A DNA stretch of 31,276 nt, from NCBI RefSeq assembly GCF_030077735.1, contig NZ_JASJEU010000021.1:1-31276 (forward strand). The letters run 5' to 3'. Numbering within the stretch: the first letter of the stretch is position 1; each line of letters starts with the position of its first letter. The notes below the pieces were generated by a model that saw nothing but the letters and a program-made list of their open reading frames with translations, did not search any database and was not told where the DNA came from. Both the position numbers and the translations under genes were made by a program. This document shows, in pieces, positions 23,069 through 31,216 of this stretch. Origin of the DNA: Gordonibacter faecis. GTDB lineage: Bacteria > Actinomycetota > Coriobacteriia > Coriobacteriales > Eggerthellaceae.

Positions 23069-25324
23069 ATGGAAGATCGAGGATACACATTCGTCGAGCA
23101 CGAAAAACCACTGCGCTATGAGGAAGACGGCCACACCGTCACGCGCGGAAGCGCATGGACGGGCCCGGGATGTCACCTTGGCTGCGGCGTGTTGCTGCAC
23201 ACCGACGAACATGGCAAGCTGGTGAAGGTTGAAGGCGACCGCGAGAACCCGTTCAACCACGGCAGGTTGTGCCCGCGGTGTTTGGCACTGCCGGAAGTGG
23301 TGAACCACGAAGATCGTCTGACACACCCGCTGAAGCGCGCCCGCGCCGACCGCGGCAAGGACGCGTGGGAGCGCATTTCGTGGGACGAGGCGTATGAGCT
23401 TATCGCCGACACGTTCCTTGCGCTGCGCGACGAGTACGGTCCGGAGTGCGTCACGTTTTGGCAGGGCACCGGGCGTGACATCGCACCGTGGATCACGCGC
23501 CTTGCGTGGTCGTTCGGCAGCCCGAACTACACGGTGGCCCTCTCGGGCACGGCGTGCTACGCGCCGCGCATTGCCGGCTGCCGCGTGTCGAGCGGGTCGT
23601 TTTGGCTGGGCGACTACTCCCAGCAGTTCGCCGACCGCTACGACAACCCCCAGTGGCGCGTCCCCGGCATGATTCTCATCTGGGGAAACAACCCGGTGGT
23701 GTCCAATTCCGACGGCCTATATGGCCACTGGGTCACCGACTGCATGAAGCGCGGCAGCAAGATTATTGTGGTTGACCCGAAGCGTACGTGGCTTGCCAGC
23801 AAGTCCGAGGTATTCCTCCAGCTGCGCCCCGGCACCGACGCGGCGCTGGCTATGGGCATGCTGAACGTCATGATTACCGAGGGCATTTACGACCAGGACT
23901 TCGTGTCGCGCTGGTGCTACGGCTTCGATGAGCTGGCCGAACGCGTGAGCACGTTCACACCCGAGCGCGTGGAGGAAATCACCTGGGTGCCCGCGGACAA
24001 GGTGCGCGAAGCCGCCCGTGCGTTCGCCGCCGCCGATAGCGCCATCGTGCAGTGGGGCGTGGCCGTGGACATGACGAAGGAAACGCTGCCCGCCGGTCAG
24101 GCCATCAGCGCGCTCTTCGAGATCACCGGCAACGTGGACAACCCGGGCGGCATGATTGCCCCGCCCTCCATCCTCTACTACGCCGCCGGCTGGGGCCGCG
24201 AGCTAATCCCCGAGGAATTCCGCCAGGAAAAGAAGATCGGTAATGACGTATATCCCCTGTTCAAAGCAGCCATGGGACCCGCGTCTACCGACGAGACCAT
24301 CAACACGCTGGAAACGGGCAAGCCCTACAAACTGCGCGCTGGCTGGTTGCAGACCACGAACCCGCTCGCCTGCACGGGCCCCGACCCGAAGCGCACGCTG
24401 GCGGCGCTCAACACGCTGGAGTTCATCGTGGTGGTGGACTTGTTCATGACCCCCACCGCCATGGCGCTGGCCGACGTGGTACTGCCGGCCTGCACCTTCC
24501 CCGAGCGCGACGGCATTCGCGTGGGCGATGGCGTGCAGCGCGGCGAGTCCATCAACAAGGTAACCACCATAGGCGAATGCAAGTCCGACATGGAAATTAA
24601 CCTTGAACTGGGTAAACGCTTCAACGCCGACGCCTGGCCATGGGAGAGCGTCGAAGACATGTTCACGTTCATCCTGAAAGACACAGGCATGACGTTCCCC
24701 GAACTGCAGGAACATGCGCCGGCTTATCTGCCTTTCACGTACAAAAAGTACGAGAAAGGCCTCATGCGCGCAGACGGCCAGCCCGGTTTCGAAACCGGCA
24801 CGGGACGCATCGAGTTGTGGTCAACGCTGTACAGCATGGTGGGGCTCGACCCGCTCCCCTACTTCGAGGAACCCGTTCCCGGCCCCGTGAGCACGCCTGA
24901 TGCCTACGAAACCTACCCGCTTGTGCTGACCACAGGCGCGCGCCAGGTGGGCCTCTTCCACTCCGAGCATCGCCAGGTGCCGCACCTGCGTGCCCTGCAC
25001 CCCGACCCCATCATTGAGATGCACCCCACCACGGCCGCGCGCTTCGGCCTTGAAGAGGGCGATTGGGCCTGGGTGGAAAACGAGCGCGGCCGCGCTAAGC
25101 GACGCGTGCGCACCACCAACGCGCTGGACCCCCGCGTGTGCTCAACCGATCACGCCTGGTGGCGCCCGGAAGCGCCCGCCGCGCTGGAGGACGGCCTATT
25201 CGACCTCTGGAACATGAACATCAACCAGCTGATTACCTGGACGCCCGGCAAAAGCGGGCTTGGCAGCAACTACAAGACGCTGCTCTGCCGCGTGTACAAG
25301 GTTGAAGAGGGGGAAGAGCAATGA
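23069..25324 (+). CDS. Molybdopterin (Mo/W bis-MGD) oxidoreductase, acetylene-hydratase-like
   Basis: A 751-aa catalytic subunit of the DMSO-reductase superfamily, resembling Pelobacter acetylene hydratase along its length (for example RISWDEA, LIVLDPRRT-like IIVVDPKRTW, FMTPTAMALADVVLPA, DPLPYFEEP). No Tat signal, so cytoplasmic. The N-terminal cluster motif is Cys35-x3-Cys39 ... Cys68-x2-Cys71. The first Cys of the usual Cx2Cx3C is replaced by Gly32, and the residue matching acetylene hydratase's catalytic Asp13 is His36, so acetylene hydration is unlikely. Cys163 (GTACYAP) aligns with the metal-ligand cysteine. The stop overlaps the next ferredoxin gene by 4 nt, implying a complex. Related enzymes of this family in gut Eggerthellaceae include catechol dehydroxylases; the reaction here is unknown. 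Confidence 0.88.
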   Translation: MEDRGYTFVEHEKPLRYEEDGHTVTRGSAWTGPGCHLGCGVLLHTDEHGKLVKVEGDRENPFNHGRLCPRCLALPEVVNHEDRLTHPLKRARADRGKDAWERISWDEAYELIADTFLALRDEYGPECVTFWQGTGRDIAPWITRLAWSFGSPNYTVALSGTACYAPRIAGCRVSSGSFWLGDYSQQFADRYDNPQWRVPGMILIWGNNPVVSNSDGLYGHWVTDCMKRGSKIIVVDPKRTWLASKSEVFLQLRPGTDAALAMGMLNVMITEGIYDQDFVSRWCYGFDELAERVSTFTPERVEEITWVPADKVREAARAFAAADSAIVQWGVAVDMTKETLPAGQAISALFEITGNVDNPGGMIAPPSILYYAAGWGRELIPEEFRQEKKIGNDVYPLFKAAMGPASTDETINTLETGKPYKLRAGWLQTTNPLACTGPDPKRTLAALNTLEFIVVVDLFMTPTAMALADVVLPACTFPERDGIRVGDGVQRGESINKVTTIGECKSDMEINLELGKRFNADAWPWESVEDMFTFILKDTGMTFPELQEHAPAYLPFTYKKYEKGLMRADGQPGFETGTGRIELWSTLYSMVGLDPLPYFEEPVPGPVSTPDAYETYPLVLTTGARQVGLFHSEHRQVPHLRALHPDPIIEMHPTTAARFGLEEGDWAWVENERGRAKRRVRTTNALDPRVCSTDHAWWRPEAPAALEDGLFDLWNMNINQLITWTPGKSGLGSNYKTLLCRVYKVEEGEEQ

Positions 25325-25656
25325 CGCAGTACGGAATACTCGTCGACTACGAATGGTGCTCGGGCTGCCGGGCGTGTGAGGTGGCCTGCCAGATGGAACA
25401 CAACCTGCCGCCCGAGCGCTTCGGCGTGGTAGTAACGCCCGTGGGCCCCTGGCAGATTGAGGGCGAGCGCTGGCAGCACGCCTTCGTGCCCACGTTCACC
25501 GATGAATGCACCCTGTGCGCACGCCGCACCAGCGCGGGGAAACTCCCGTCATGCGTGCACCACTGCCAAGCCGCCGTCCTCACGTACGGCCCTGTGGATG
25601 AACTTGCGACGCGGCTTGCCGAAAAGCCTCGTCAGCTGCTGGTTTGCCCCTGTTAG
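25321..25656 (+). CDS. Two-[4Fe-4S] ferredoxin-like electron-transfer subunit (111 aa)
   Basis: A short soluble iron-sulfur protein. Cys13, 16, 19 and 23 form Cx2Cx2Cx3C. Cys63, 66, 78 and 82 form a second Cx2C-x11-Cx3C set, enough for two [4Fe-4S] clusters. Two more cysteines end the protein (LLVCPC). It is about half the length of the usual four-cluster beta subunit of DMSO-reductase-type enzymes. The ATG overlaps the TGA of the Mo-enzyme gene (atga, 25321-25324), so the two are almost surely partners; it would pass electrons to or from that enzyme. Confidence 0.88.
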   Translation: MTQYGILVDYEWCSGCRACEVACQMEHNLPPERFGVVVTPVGPWQIEGERWQHAFVPTFTDECTLCARRTSAGKLPSCVHHCQAAVLTYGPVDELATRLAEKPRQLLVCPC

Positions 25657-25663
25657 ATGCCTT

Positions 25664-25732
25664 CGTCGGGCGCGGGGAAGCGCCCGACGTGCGCATAACC
25701 GTCTCCACCCAACCATGCGGGTCGCACCCGCA
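25664..25732 (+). promoter_or_regulatory. Two hairpins between ferredoxin and zinc-ribbon genes
   Basis: cgtcgggcgc (25664-25673) pairs perfectly with gcgcccgacg (25680-25689) around ggggaa. A second stem, tgcgggt (25716-25722) with acccgca (25726-25732), ends just where the ribosome site gaaagga (25733-25739) begins. The first may be an internal terminator or processing site; the second could limit ribosome access to the next gene. No T-run. Confidence 0.5.
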
Positions 25733-25746
25733 GAAAGGACCAAGCC

Positions 25747-25971
25747 ATGTGCTTCAGACCGCCCACCATTGATAACGGACCCGTCAAGTGCCCGCAGTGC
25801 GGCGCGGAGGTTGACCCTTCGCTCGACCAGTGCCCGAACTGTGGCGCCAAGGCCGCGCCCGCTCCTGGCATTCCCACCCCTCCGGGCGCGCCCACGCCGC
25901 CGCCCGTTCCCGGTGTCCCCGGCGCGCCCAAGGTGCCAAGCGTTCCCAAGCCGCCTGCGCCCACCGCATAA
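25747..25971 (+). CDS. Zinc-ribbon miniprotein with proline-rich tail (74 aa)
   Basis: A 74-aa protein with one CPxCG zinc ribbon, CPQCG (15-19) and CPNCG (29-33), giving four cysteine ligands, followed by a tail of about 37 residues made almost only of Pro, Ala, Gly, Thr and Val. Cys2 is an extra cysteine. A good site (gaaagga) precedes the ATG. It lies between the two Mo-enzyme gene sets on the same strand, so it is probably co-transcribed. I know no assigned function; a scaffold, chaperone or metal-handling role for the Mo/W enzymes is possible but unproven. Confidence 0.7.
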   Translation: MCFRPPTIDNGPVKCPQCGAEVDPSLDQCPNCGAKAAPAPGIPTPPGAPTPPPVPGVPGAPKVPSVPKPPAPTA

Positions 25972-26034
25972 GTGCTGGTTGGCGCACCTGCCTTGCACAA
26001 CACAGAGCACGTCACATCTCAGAGAGGAGATAGC

Positions 26035-28647
26035 ATGGGGAACAACGTGAAGGGCACGCCTATTGTGAAGGGCCTCGGCTTCAACAGCTTTGGCATCGGC
26101 ACGAATGCGTGTACCGTCGATATTGACGAGGAAAACGACAAGATCCTGCGTATCCGCCCGTTCCACTTCGACGAGCACTACACACCGGAAGACCTGAACG
26201 CCTGGAAGATTGAGGCGCGCGGCAAGACGTTTGAGCCGGGCTTCAAGACGCTCATCTCGCCGCTGTCGCTGTGCTACAAGAAGCGCGTGTACTCGAAGAA
26301 CCGCATTCCCTACCCGCTCAAGCGCGTGGACTGGGACCCCAAGGGCGAGCGCAACCCGCAGAACCGCGGCACCAGCAGCTACGTGCGCATCAGCTGGGAC
26401 GAGGCGGCGCAACTGGTGGCCGACGAGATCAAGCGCGTGCACGAGCAGTACGGCCCCGAGTCGGTGCTCTGCGAGTACGACGGCCACGGCGAGACCAAAA
26501 TTGTGCACGCCTCCCACGGCTGCATGGTGAAGATGCTGGAGCTGTGCGGCGGCTTCACGTCACAGGCGCGCAACCCTGACAGCTGGGAAGGCTGGTACTG
26601 GGGCGCGAAGCACGTGTGGGGCATGGACCCACTCGGCCAGCAGAGCCTGCAGAACAACATCATCAAAGACATCTCCGAAAACGGCGACGCGGTGCTGTTC
26701 TGGGGCTGCGACGTGGAAACCACCCCGCTTGGCTGGGGCGGCTACATGGCAAGTCGTCTGTGCTATTGGTTCACCGATTTGGGCGTGAAGCAGATTCACA
26801 TCTCGCCCGACGTGAACTACACCAACGCCGTGCACGCCGACAAGTGGATCCCCGTGCTGCCGAACACCGATGCGGCGCTCCAGCTGGCAATCGCCTACAC
26901 GTGGATCAAAGAAGGCACGTATGACCAGGCCTATCTTGACACGCACAGCGTGGGCTTCGACAACTTCAAGTACTATGTCATGGGTGGCGAAGACGGCGTG
27001 CCGAAAACCCCGAAGTGGGCCGAGAAGATTTGCGGCGTGCCTTCCTACACCATCAAGGCACTCGCGCGCTACTGGGCCACGCACGCCGTGTCCATCGGCC
27101 ACTGCAACGGCGGCAGCTACATCCGCTCCACGTTCTCCCACGAGCCGGCGCGCCTCGAAGTGGCACTGCTGGGCATGCAGGCAGTGGGCAAGCCGGGCGC
27201 GAACCAGTTCAAGTTCATCGAGTGGACGCTGTTCGGCATGCCTACGGTCACGCCGCTGCCGCCTTCCACGAAAATCCCGAACCTGGGTGCGGCCTACCGC
27301 GGCTGGGTGCATGGCTCGCAGCCCAGCTTCATCCCCAAGACCATGATTCCCGAGGCCATCATGAACCCGCCGGTGCAGTGGTACGGCCACGTGTCCGCCG
27401 GCCTGCCGCGCGAGGACCAGTTCACCGGCCCGTTCCAGTTCCCGCTGGAGGGCAAGGAGCGTATCCACATGGTGTGGTCCGATACGCCCTGCTGGGAGAC
27501 GTGCTGGAACGGCGGCTTCCACATGCAGGACGCACTGCGCCACGAATCCATTGAGTGTGTGGTTGTGCAACACCCCTGGATGGAAAACGAGTGCCTGCTG
27601 GCCGACATCATTTTGCCGTCGAACACCAAGTTTGAAACCGAGGACATTGGCACCGACTCCGACTCCGGCCAGTGGAACGTCGTGTTCTACGAGCGCCAGG
27701 CTATCCAGCCCATCGGCGAGTCGAAGTCCGACAAGGAAGTGGTGGCCGAGGTTGCCAAGAAGCTGGAGCAGTTCGGCGGCCCCTACGAGGATTTGTTGAA
27801 CCGCTACCTGGGCGGCAAGACCGACGAAGAGTGGATTGAGTTTGGCTTCGAAACCTGCGGCGTACCCGATGACCTCACGTTCGAGGAATTCAAAGAGAAG
27901 CAGTACTACCCCTTCCCCACGCGCGAGGACTGGAAGGAACTGCCCGTCGGCCTGAGCCAGTTCTACGAGGACCCGGAGGGCCATCCGCTGAAGACCCCGT
28001 CTGGCAAGCTGGAGTACTACTCCACCACGCTGGCCCAGAACTTCCCGGACGATGAAGAGCGCGGCCCCATCCCCCGCTGGGTGGCCACAAGCCCCTCGCA
28101 CCAGGAACGCCAGGCCACCGAGCGCGGCCGCAACTTCCCGTTCTTGCTGGTGTCGAACCACCCGCATTTCCGCGTGCACGCGCAGCACGACGACGTCACC
28201 TGGTTCCGTGAGATGGAGGAATGCAAGGTGACCGGCCCCGATGGCTACAAGTACGAGCCGCTGTGGATTCACCCCATCGACGCTGGCAAGCTGGGCCTGA
28301 AGACGGGCGACGTGGCGAAGATCTACAACGAGCGCGGTGCGGTGCTGGGCGGCGTGCGCGTGACCGAGCGCATCATGCCGGGTGCGGTGTACCAGGACCA
28401 TGGCTCGCGCTGCGACACCATCAAGCTGGGCGAGCACGGCCTTGACCGCGGCGGCGCGAACAACCTCATTGCGCCCACGGCCACCACGTCCAAGAACACG
28501 GTCGGCGAAGTGACGAGCGGCTTTTTGGTGAACGTGGAAAAGGTTGACGTGTTCCAGCTGGCCGAAGAGTACCCTGAGGCGTTCAACCGCGCCTATGAGC
28601 CCGCGTGCGGCCTGGTTGCGACCGCCCGCATCGTGGAAGGAGCGTAA
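26035..28647 (+). CDS. Transhydroxylase-like Mo enzyme, large subunit (pyrogallol hydroxytransferase AthL family)
   Basis: An 870-aa molybdopterin enzyme close in pattern to Pelobacter AthL, which moves hydroxyl groups between pyrogallol and phloroglucinol via a tetrahydroxybenzene cosubstrate. Shared segments include WKIEARGKTF, RIPYPLKR, GERNPQNRG, YVRISWDEA, NPDSWEGWYWG, VHADKW, DGYKYEP and LDRGGANNLIAP. As in AthL there is no N-terminal Fe-S motif and no Tat signal. Residues matching the AthL active site are His151 (His144), Asp182 (Asp174) and Ser183 (Ser175, Mo ligand); Tyr404 has no Tyr at its aligned place (TPLPPST region). So a related but perhaps different hydroxyl-transfer or dehydroxylation reaction on a phenolic is inferred. 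Start ATG 26035 has agaggaga upstream. The small subunit follows after 4 nt. Confidence 0.88.
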   Translation: MGNNVKGTPIVKGLGFNSFGIGTNACTVDIDEENDKILRIRPFHFDEHYTPEDLNAWKIEARGKTFEPGFKTLISPLSLCYKKRVYSKNRIPYPLKRVDWDPKGERNPQNRGTSSYVRISWDEAAQLVADEIKRVHEQYGPESVLCEYDGHGETKIVHASHGCMVKMLELCGGFTSQARNPDSWEGWYWGAKHVWGMDPLGQQSLQNNIIKDISENGDAVLFWGCDVETTPLGWGGYMASRLCYWFTDLGVKQIHISPDVNYTNAVHADKWIPVLPNTDAALQLAIAYTWIKEGTYDQAYLDTHSVGFDNFKYYVMGGEDGVPKTPKWAEKICGVPSYTIKALARYWATHAVSIGHCNGGSYIRSTFSHEPARLEVALLGMQAVGKPGANQFKFIEWTLFGMPTVTPLPPSTKIPNLGAAYRGWVHGSQPSFIPKTMIPEAIMNPPVQWYGHVSAGLPREDQFTGPFQFPLEGKERIHMVWSDTPCWETCWNGGFHMQDALRHESIECVVVQHPWMENECLLADIILPSNTKFETEDIGTDSDSGQWNVVFYERQAIQPIGESKSDKEVVAEVAKKLEQFGGPYEDLLNRYLGGKTDEEWIEFGFETCGVPDDLTFEEFKEKQYYPFPTREDWKELPVGLSQFYEDPEGHPLKTPSGKLEYYSTTLAQNFPDDEERGPIPRWVATSPSHQERQATERGRNFPFLLVSNHPHFRVHAQHDDVTWFREMEECKVTGPDGYKYEPLWIHPIDAGKLGLKTGDVAKIYNERGAVLGGVRVTERIMPGAVYQDHGSRCDTIKLGEHGLDRGGANNLIAPTATTSKNTVGEVTSGFLVNVEKVDVFQLAEEYPEAFNRAYEPACGLVATARIVEGA

Positions 28648-28651
28648 AGCT

Positions 28652-29473
28652 ATGGGCAAGGCATTCATCATTGACGTGACGAAATGCAGCGGCTGCCGCA
28701 ACTGCCAAATCGCCTGCAAGGACGAGCACGTCGACAACGACTGGAGCCCCTGGGCCAAGCCGCAGCCTGACACGGGCCAGTTCTGGACCCGCGTGGACGA
28801 GCAGGTGCGCGGCCAGGTGCCGAAGGTGCGCATCAGCTACACCGTGCATATGTGCCAGCACTGCGAGAACGCGCCCTGCATGGCCGCGGCACCGGAAGCG
28901 GTGTATCGCCGCGACGACGGCCTGGTCATCGTGGATCCGGAGAAAGCCGCCGACAAGCGCGAGCTGGTGGAGGCATGCCCCTATGGCGCCATCTTCTGGA
29001 ACGAAGAGCTGGCTATTCCCCAGAAGTGCACGGGTTGCGCGCACTTGGTGGACGCCGGCGAGGTGCCGCACTGCGTGGACGTGTGCCCTCACGGCGCGCT
29101 GCGCTTCGGCGAAGAGGAAGAGTTCGCTGAGGAAATTGCTGTCGCTGAGGCGCTTCTGCCCGAGCGCGCCGCAACCGACAAGCCGCACGTGTACTACCTC
29201 AACCTGCCCAAGCGCTTCCTGGCCGGCATGGTGGTAGACCTTGAGGCCGACGAGGTGATTATCGGCGCGAAGGTGACGGCCGAGAACCTGGATTCGGGCG
29301 AGGTGCTGGCAAGCGAGACCGACGAGTTCGGCGACTTCTGGTTCCACCAGGTAGCAGCCGCAAACTGGCGCGTGTACGTGGAAGCCGAAGGCTACCTCAC
29401 CCGCATGCTGGAAGCGTCGACGGTCGACGAGGACCGCAACATGGGCCCGATTGAACTGTTCGCTGCTGAGTAG
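28652..29473 (+). CDS. Transhydroxylase-like Fe-S small subunit (AthS family)
   Basis: A 273-aa partner of the preceding gene, similar in plan and length to Pelobacter AthS (about 274 aa). Twelve cysteines fit three [4Fe-4S] clusters: Cys12, 15, 18, 22; Cys68, 71, 76; Cys109; Cys126, 129; Cys141, 145. The fourth Cys usual in the second motif is absent (Ala80), as in AthS. Shared pieces include MCQHCENAPC, DGLVIVDPEKA, CPYGAIFWNEE and QKCTGCAHL. Residues about 188-273 form a beta-sandwich of the carboxypeptidase-regulatory/Cna-B type, also seen in AthS (GAKVTAENLDSGEVLASET). ATG 28652 follows ggaaggagcg of the overlapping end of the large-subunit gene. Cytoplasmic heterodimer inferred. Confidence 0.9.
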   Translation: MGKAFIIDVTKCSGCRNCQIACKDEHVDNDWSPWAKPQPDTGQFWTRVDEQVRGQVPKVRISYTVHMCQHCENAPCMAAAPEAVYRRDDGLVIVDPEKAADKRELVEACPYGAIFWNEELAIPQKCTGCAHLVDAGEVPHCVDVCPHGALRFGEEEEFAEEIAVAEALLPERAATDKPHVYYLNLPKRFLAGMVVDLEADEVIIGAKVTAENLDSGEVLASETDEFGDFWFHQVAAANWRVYVEAEGYLTRMLEASTVDEDRNMGPIELFAAE

Positions 29474-29482
29474 GCCTAGCAA

Positions 29483-29563
29483 CCCGACCCCCAGCCGTAA
29501 TGGCCGGGGGTCGGGAGAAGGCATCGGGGAAAGCGCAAGGGGAACGTGCCTTCCCCGATGCCT
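29483..29563 (+). terminator. Two tandem hairpins after the small-subunit gene
   Basis: cccgaccccc (29483-29492) pairs perfectly with gggggtcggg (29506-29515). aggcatcggggaa (29519-29531) pairs perfectly over 13 bp with ttccccgatgcct (29551-29563). They start 9 nt past the stop. No T-run follows, so they may be mRNA-stabilising or attenuating structures between the enzyme genes and the transporter rather than a full terminator. Confidence 0.55.
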
Positions 29564-29651
29564 CAAACCACGCGCCGCGGACGCGCGACGCACCAAGGGG
29601 GCGACCGTCCGGCGCTTCGGCACTCGGCGATCGCATGGTTAGGAGGAAACT

Positions 29652-31064
29652 ATGGAAAGTACCAATGTACCTCTGAGCAAGCGCCTTATCGGTATAGGAC
29701 TGGCCGCTGTGTGCATCATCGGCTCGATGTTTATTCCCGGTACGGAAGCGCTCGGCCACCAGGGCATTATGACCCTGGGTTTGTTACTTGCTCTCGTATC
29801 GCTTTGGGTTACCTCGGCTCTGCCGCTGGGCGTTACAGCCCTGTTCGTGGTGGTCATGTGCCCGGTTCTTGGCATCGTGGGTGGCCTGGGCGAGGCCATC
29901 GGAGGCTTTGCCAGCCCCGCACTGTTTTTCATCATCTCGGTGTTCTCACTGCCCGTTATCATGCTGAAGACGAACTGGGGCGTGCGCCTCATCAGCACCA
30001 TCATCAAATGGACTGGCACCAACTCGCGCAAGCTCGTACTGGGCTTCATGATTGCCACCACGCTCGTGTCCACCGTTATGTCCGACGTGCCCTGCACCGT
30101 ATTGTTCCTGGGCTTCGCGCTCACCATCCTGAAGGCCACGGATGCCAAGCCGCTCGAGTCCAACCTGGGGCGCTGCCTCATGATTGGCATTCCCATCGCG
30201 GCTGTTACGGGCGGCATGGCCACTCCGGCCGGCAGCTCGTTCAACGTTGTGGCCATGAACATTCTGCAGCAGGCCACCGGCACTTCTATCTCGTTTTTGA
30301 ACTGGGTGTGCGTGGCGCTGCCCGTTGTGATTGTCATGACGCCGATCACCTGGTTCTTCATCACCCAGATCCTCAAGCCCGAGCCTATCGCCGACAGCGC
30401 CTTGCAGGGCATCCGCGACCAAGCTGCCGCCGCCAAGAAGGTTGAGCCGCACGAGGTGAAGACGCTTGTAATCATTGTGGGCCTGTTGGCTCTGTGGATC
30501 ATCGGCAACTGGGTGCCGGTGCTCAACGCCACCGTGGTAGCTCTCATCGGCCTTACCCTTATGTTCGTTCCCGGTATGCAGCTGCTCACCTGGAAAGAGT
30601 TCCAAAACTCCGTGCCGTGGGGCATCGTGCTCATGTGCGGCACCATCATGTCCATGGGCAGCGTAGTTGAGAAGACAGGCGGCGCGAAGTTCTTGGCCGA
30701 CCTCATCGCAGGGAGCGGTGTCATGGACCTGGGGTTCTTCGCCGCGTTCGCGCTGCTGCTTGCGCTTATCTATCTCATTCACACGGTGTGCCCGATTGGC
30801 GTGGCTATCCTTGGCATCTTCTTGCCCATCATGATCACGCTGTGCGCCGGGTTCGGCGTATCCCCCGCCGTGCCCACGATTGCGCTCGCTGTGGTGGTGG
30901 CCGGCAACTACCTCATGCCCGTGAACCCCACCGTCATGCTGACGTACGGAGAGGGATACTACACATTTGGCGACATGTTCAAGACGGGCATCGTGCCCGC
31001 TATTGCCCTCATACTCATCATGGCAGCCTGGATGCCGTTCATCGTAGGAGCCATAGGTATTTAG
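29652..31064 (+). CDS. DASS/SLC13-family anion transporter
   Basis: A 470-aa membrane protein with about eleven to twelve helices. The paired divalent-anion symporter motifs are seen as TPAGSSFN (191-198) and, near the C-terminus, PVNPT around Asn425; these normally bind sodium and a carboxylate. Relatives carry dicarboxylates, citrate, sulfate or aromatic carboxylates. A strong taggagga site precedes ATG 29652. It lies 178 nt after the transhydroxylase small subunit on the same strand and ends in a clear terminator, so it is probably the uptake system for the locus; a carboxylated phenolic such as gallate is a reasonable guess only. Confidence 0.88.
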   Translation: MESTNVPLSKRLIGIGLAAVCIIGSMFIPGTEALGHQGIMTLGLLLALVSLWVTSALPLGVTALFVVVMCPVLGIVGGLGEAIGGFASPALFFIISVFSLPVIMLKTNWGVRLISTIIKWTGTNSRKLVLGFMIATTLVSTVMSDVPCTVLFLGFALTILKATDAKPLESNLGRCLMIGIPIAAVTGGMATPAGSSFNVVAMNILQQATGTSISFLNWVCVALPVVIVMTPITWFFITQILKPEPIADSALQGIRDQAAAAKKVEPHEVKTLVIIVGLLALWIIGNWVPVLNATVVALIGLTLMFVPGMQLLTWKEFQNSVPWGIVLMCGTIMSMGSVVEKTGGAKFLADLIAGSGVMDLGFFAAFALLLALIYLIHTVCPIGVAILGIFLPIMITLCAGFGVSPAVPTIALAVVVAGNYLMPVNPTVMLTYGEGYYTFGDMFKTGIVPAIALILIMAAWMPFIVGAIGI

Positions 31065-31100
31065 CTGCGAAGTAAGTGCAGTTCAAGAAAGCCGTCACCC

Positions 31101-31131
31101 GAAAGGCCCGCCCCCGCGGGCCTTTCTTTTT
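31101..31131 (+). terminator. Rho-independent terminator of the Mo-enzyme/transporter operon
   Basis: gaaaggcccg (31101-31110) pairs perfectly with cgggcctttc (31117-31126) around a 6-nt loop and is followed by five T (31127-31131). It starts 37 nt past the DASS stop. This is the best intrinsic terminator in the window. Confidence 0.9.
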
Positions 31132-31144
31132 GTCAGGGAATGGG

Positions 31145-31216
31145 GTGACGCGCTTACGCGGCAGTCAACAAGAGCAACAGCATTTGAAGCCCCAAGCCCC
31201 CCTTGTCATCCTGAGC
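31145..31216 (+). repeat. About 72-nt dispersed spacer repeat, copy B
   Basis: From gtgacgcgcttacgcgg through agagcaacagcatttgaagcc to tgtcatcctgagc, this segment aligns end to end with 14873-14943. The final 60 nt of the window hold nothing further that I can identify. Confidence 0.65.

Noticed and set aside
23069..25324. Calling the enzyme a true acetylene hydratase
   Set aside because: The catalytic Asp position is His and the first cluster cysteine is missing, so only the family resemblance is claimed.
26560..28833. Long minus-strand open frame (757 codons)
   Set aside because: Antisense to the transhydroxylase-like large subunit, whose conserved motifs prove the plus strand; no family pattern in the minus frame.
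26035..29473. Naming the pair athL/athS outright
   Set aside because: Similarity is strong, but the apparent loss of the catalytic Tyr leaves the reaction open, so no gene symbol was given.
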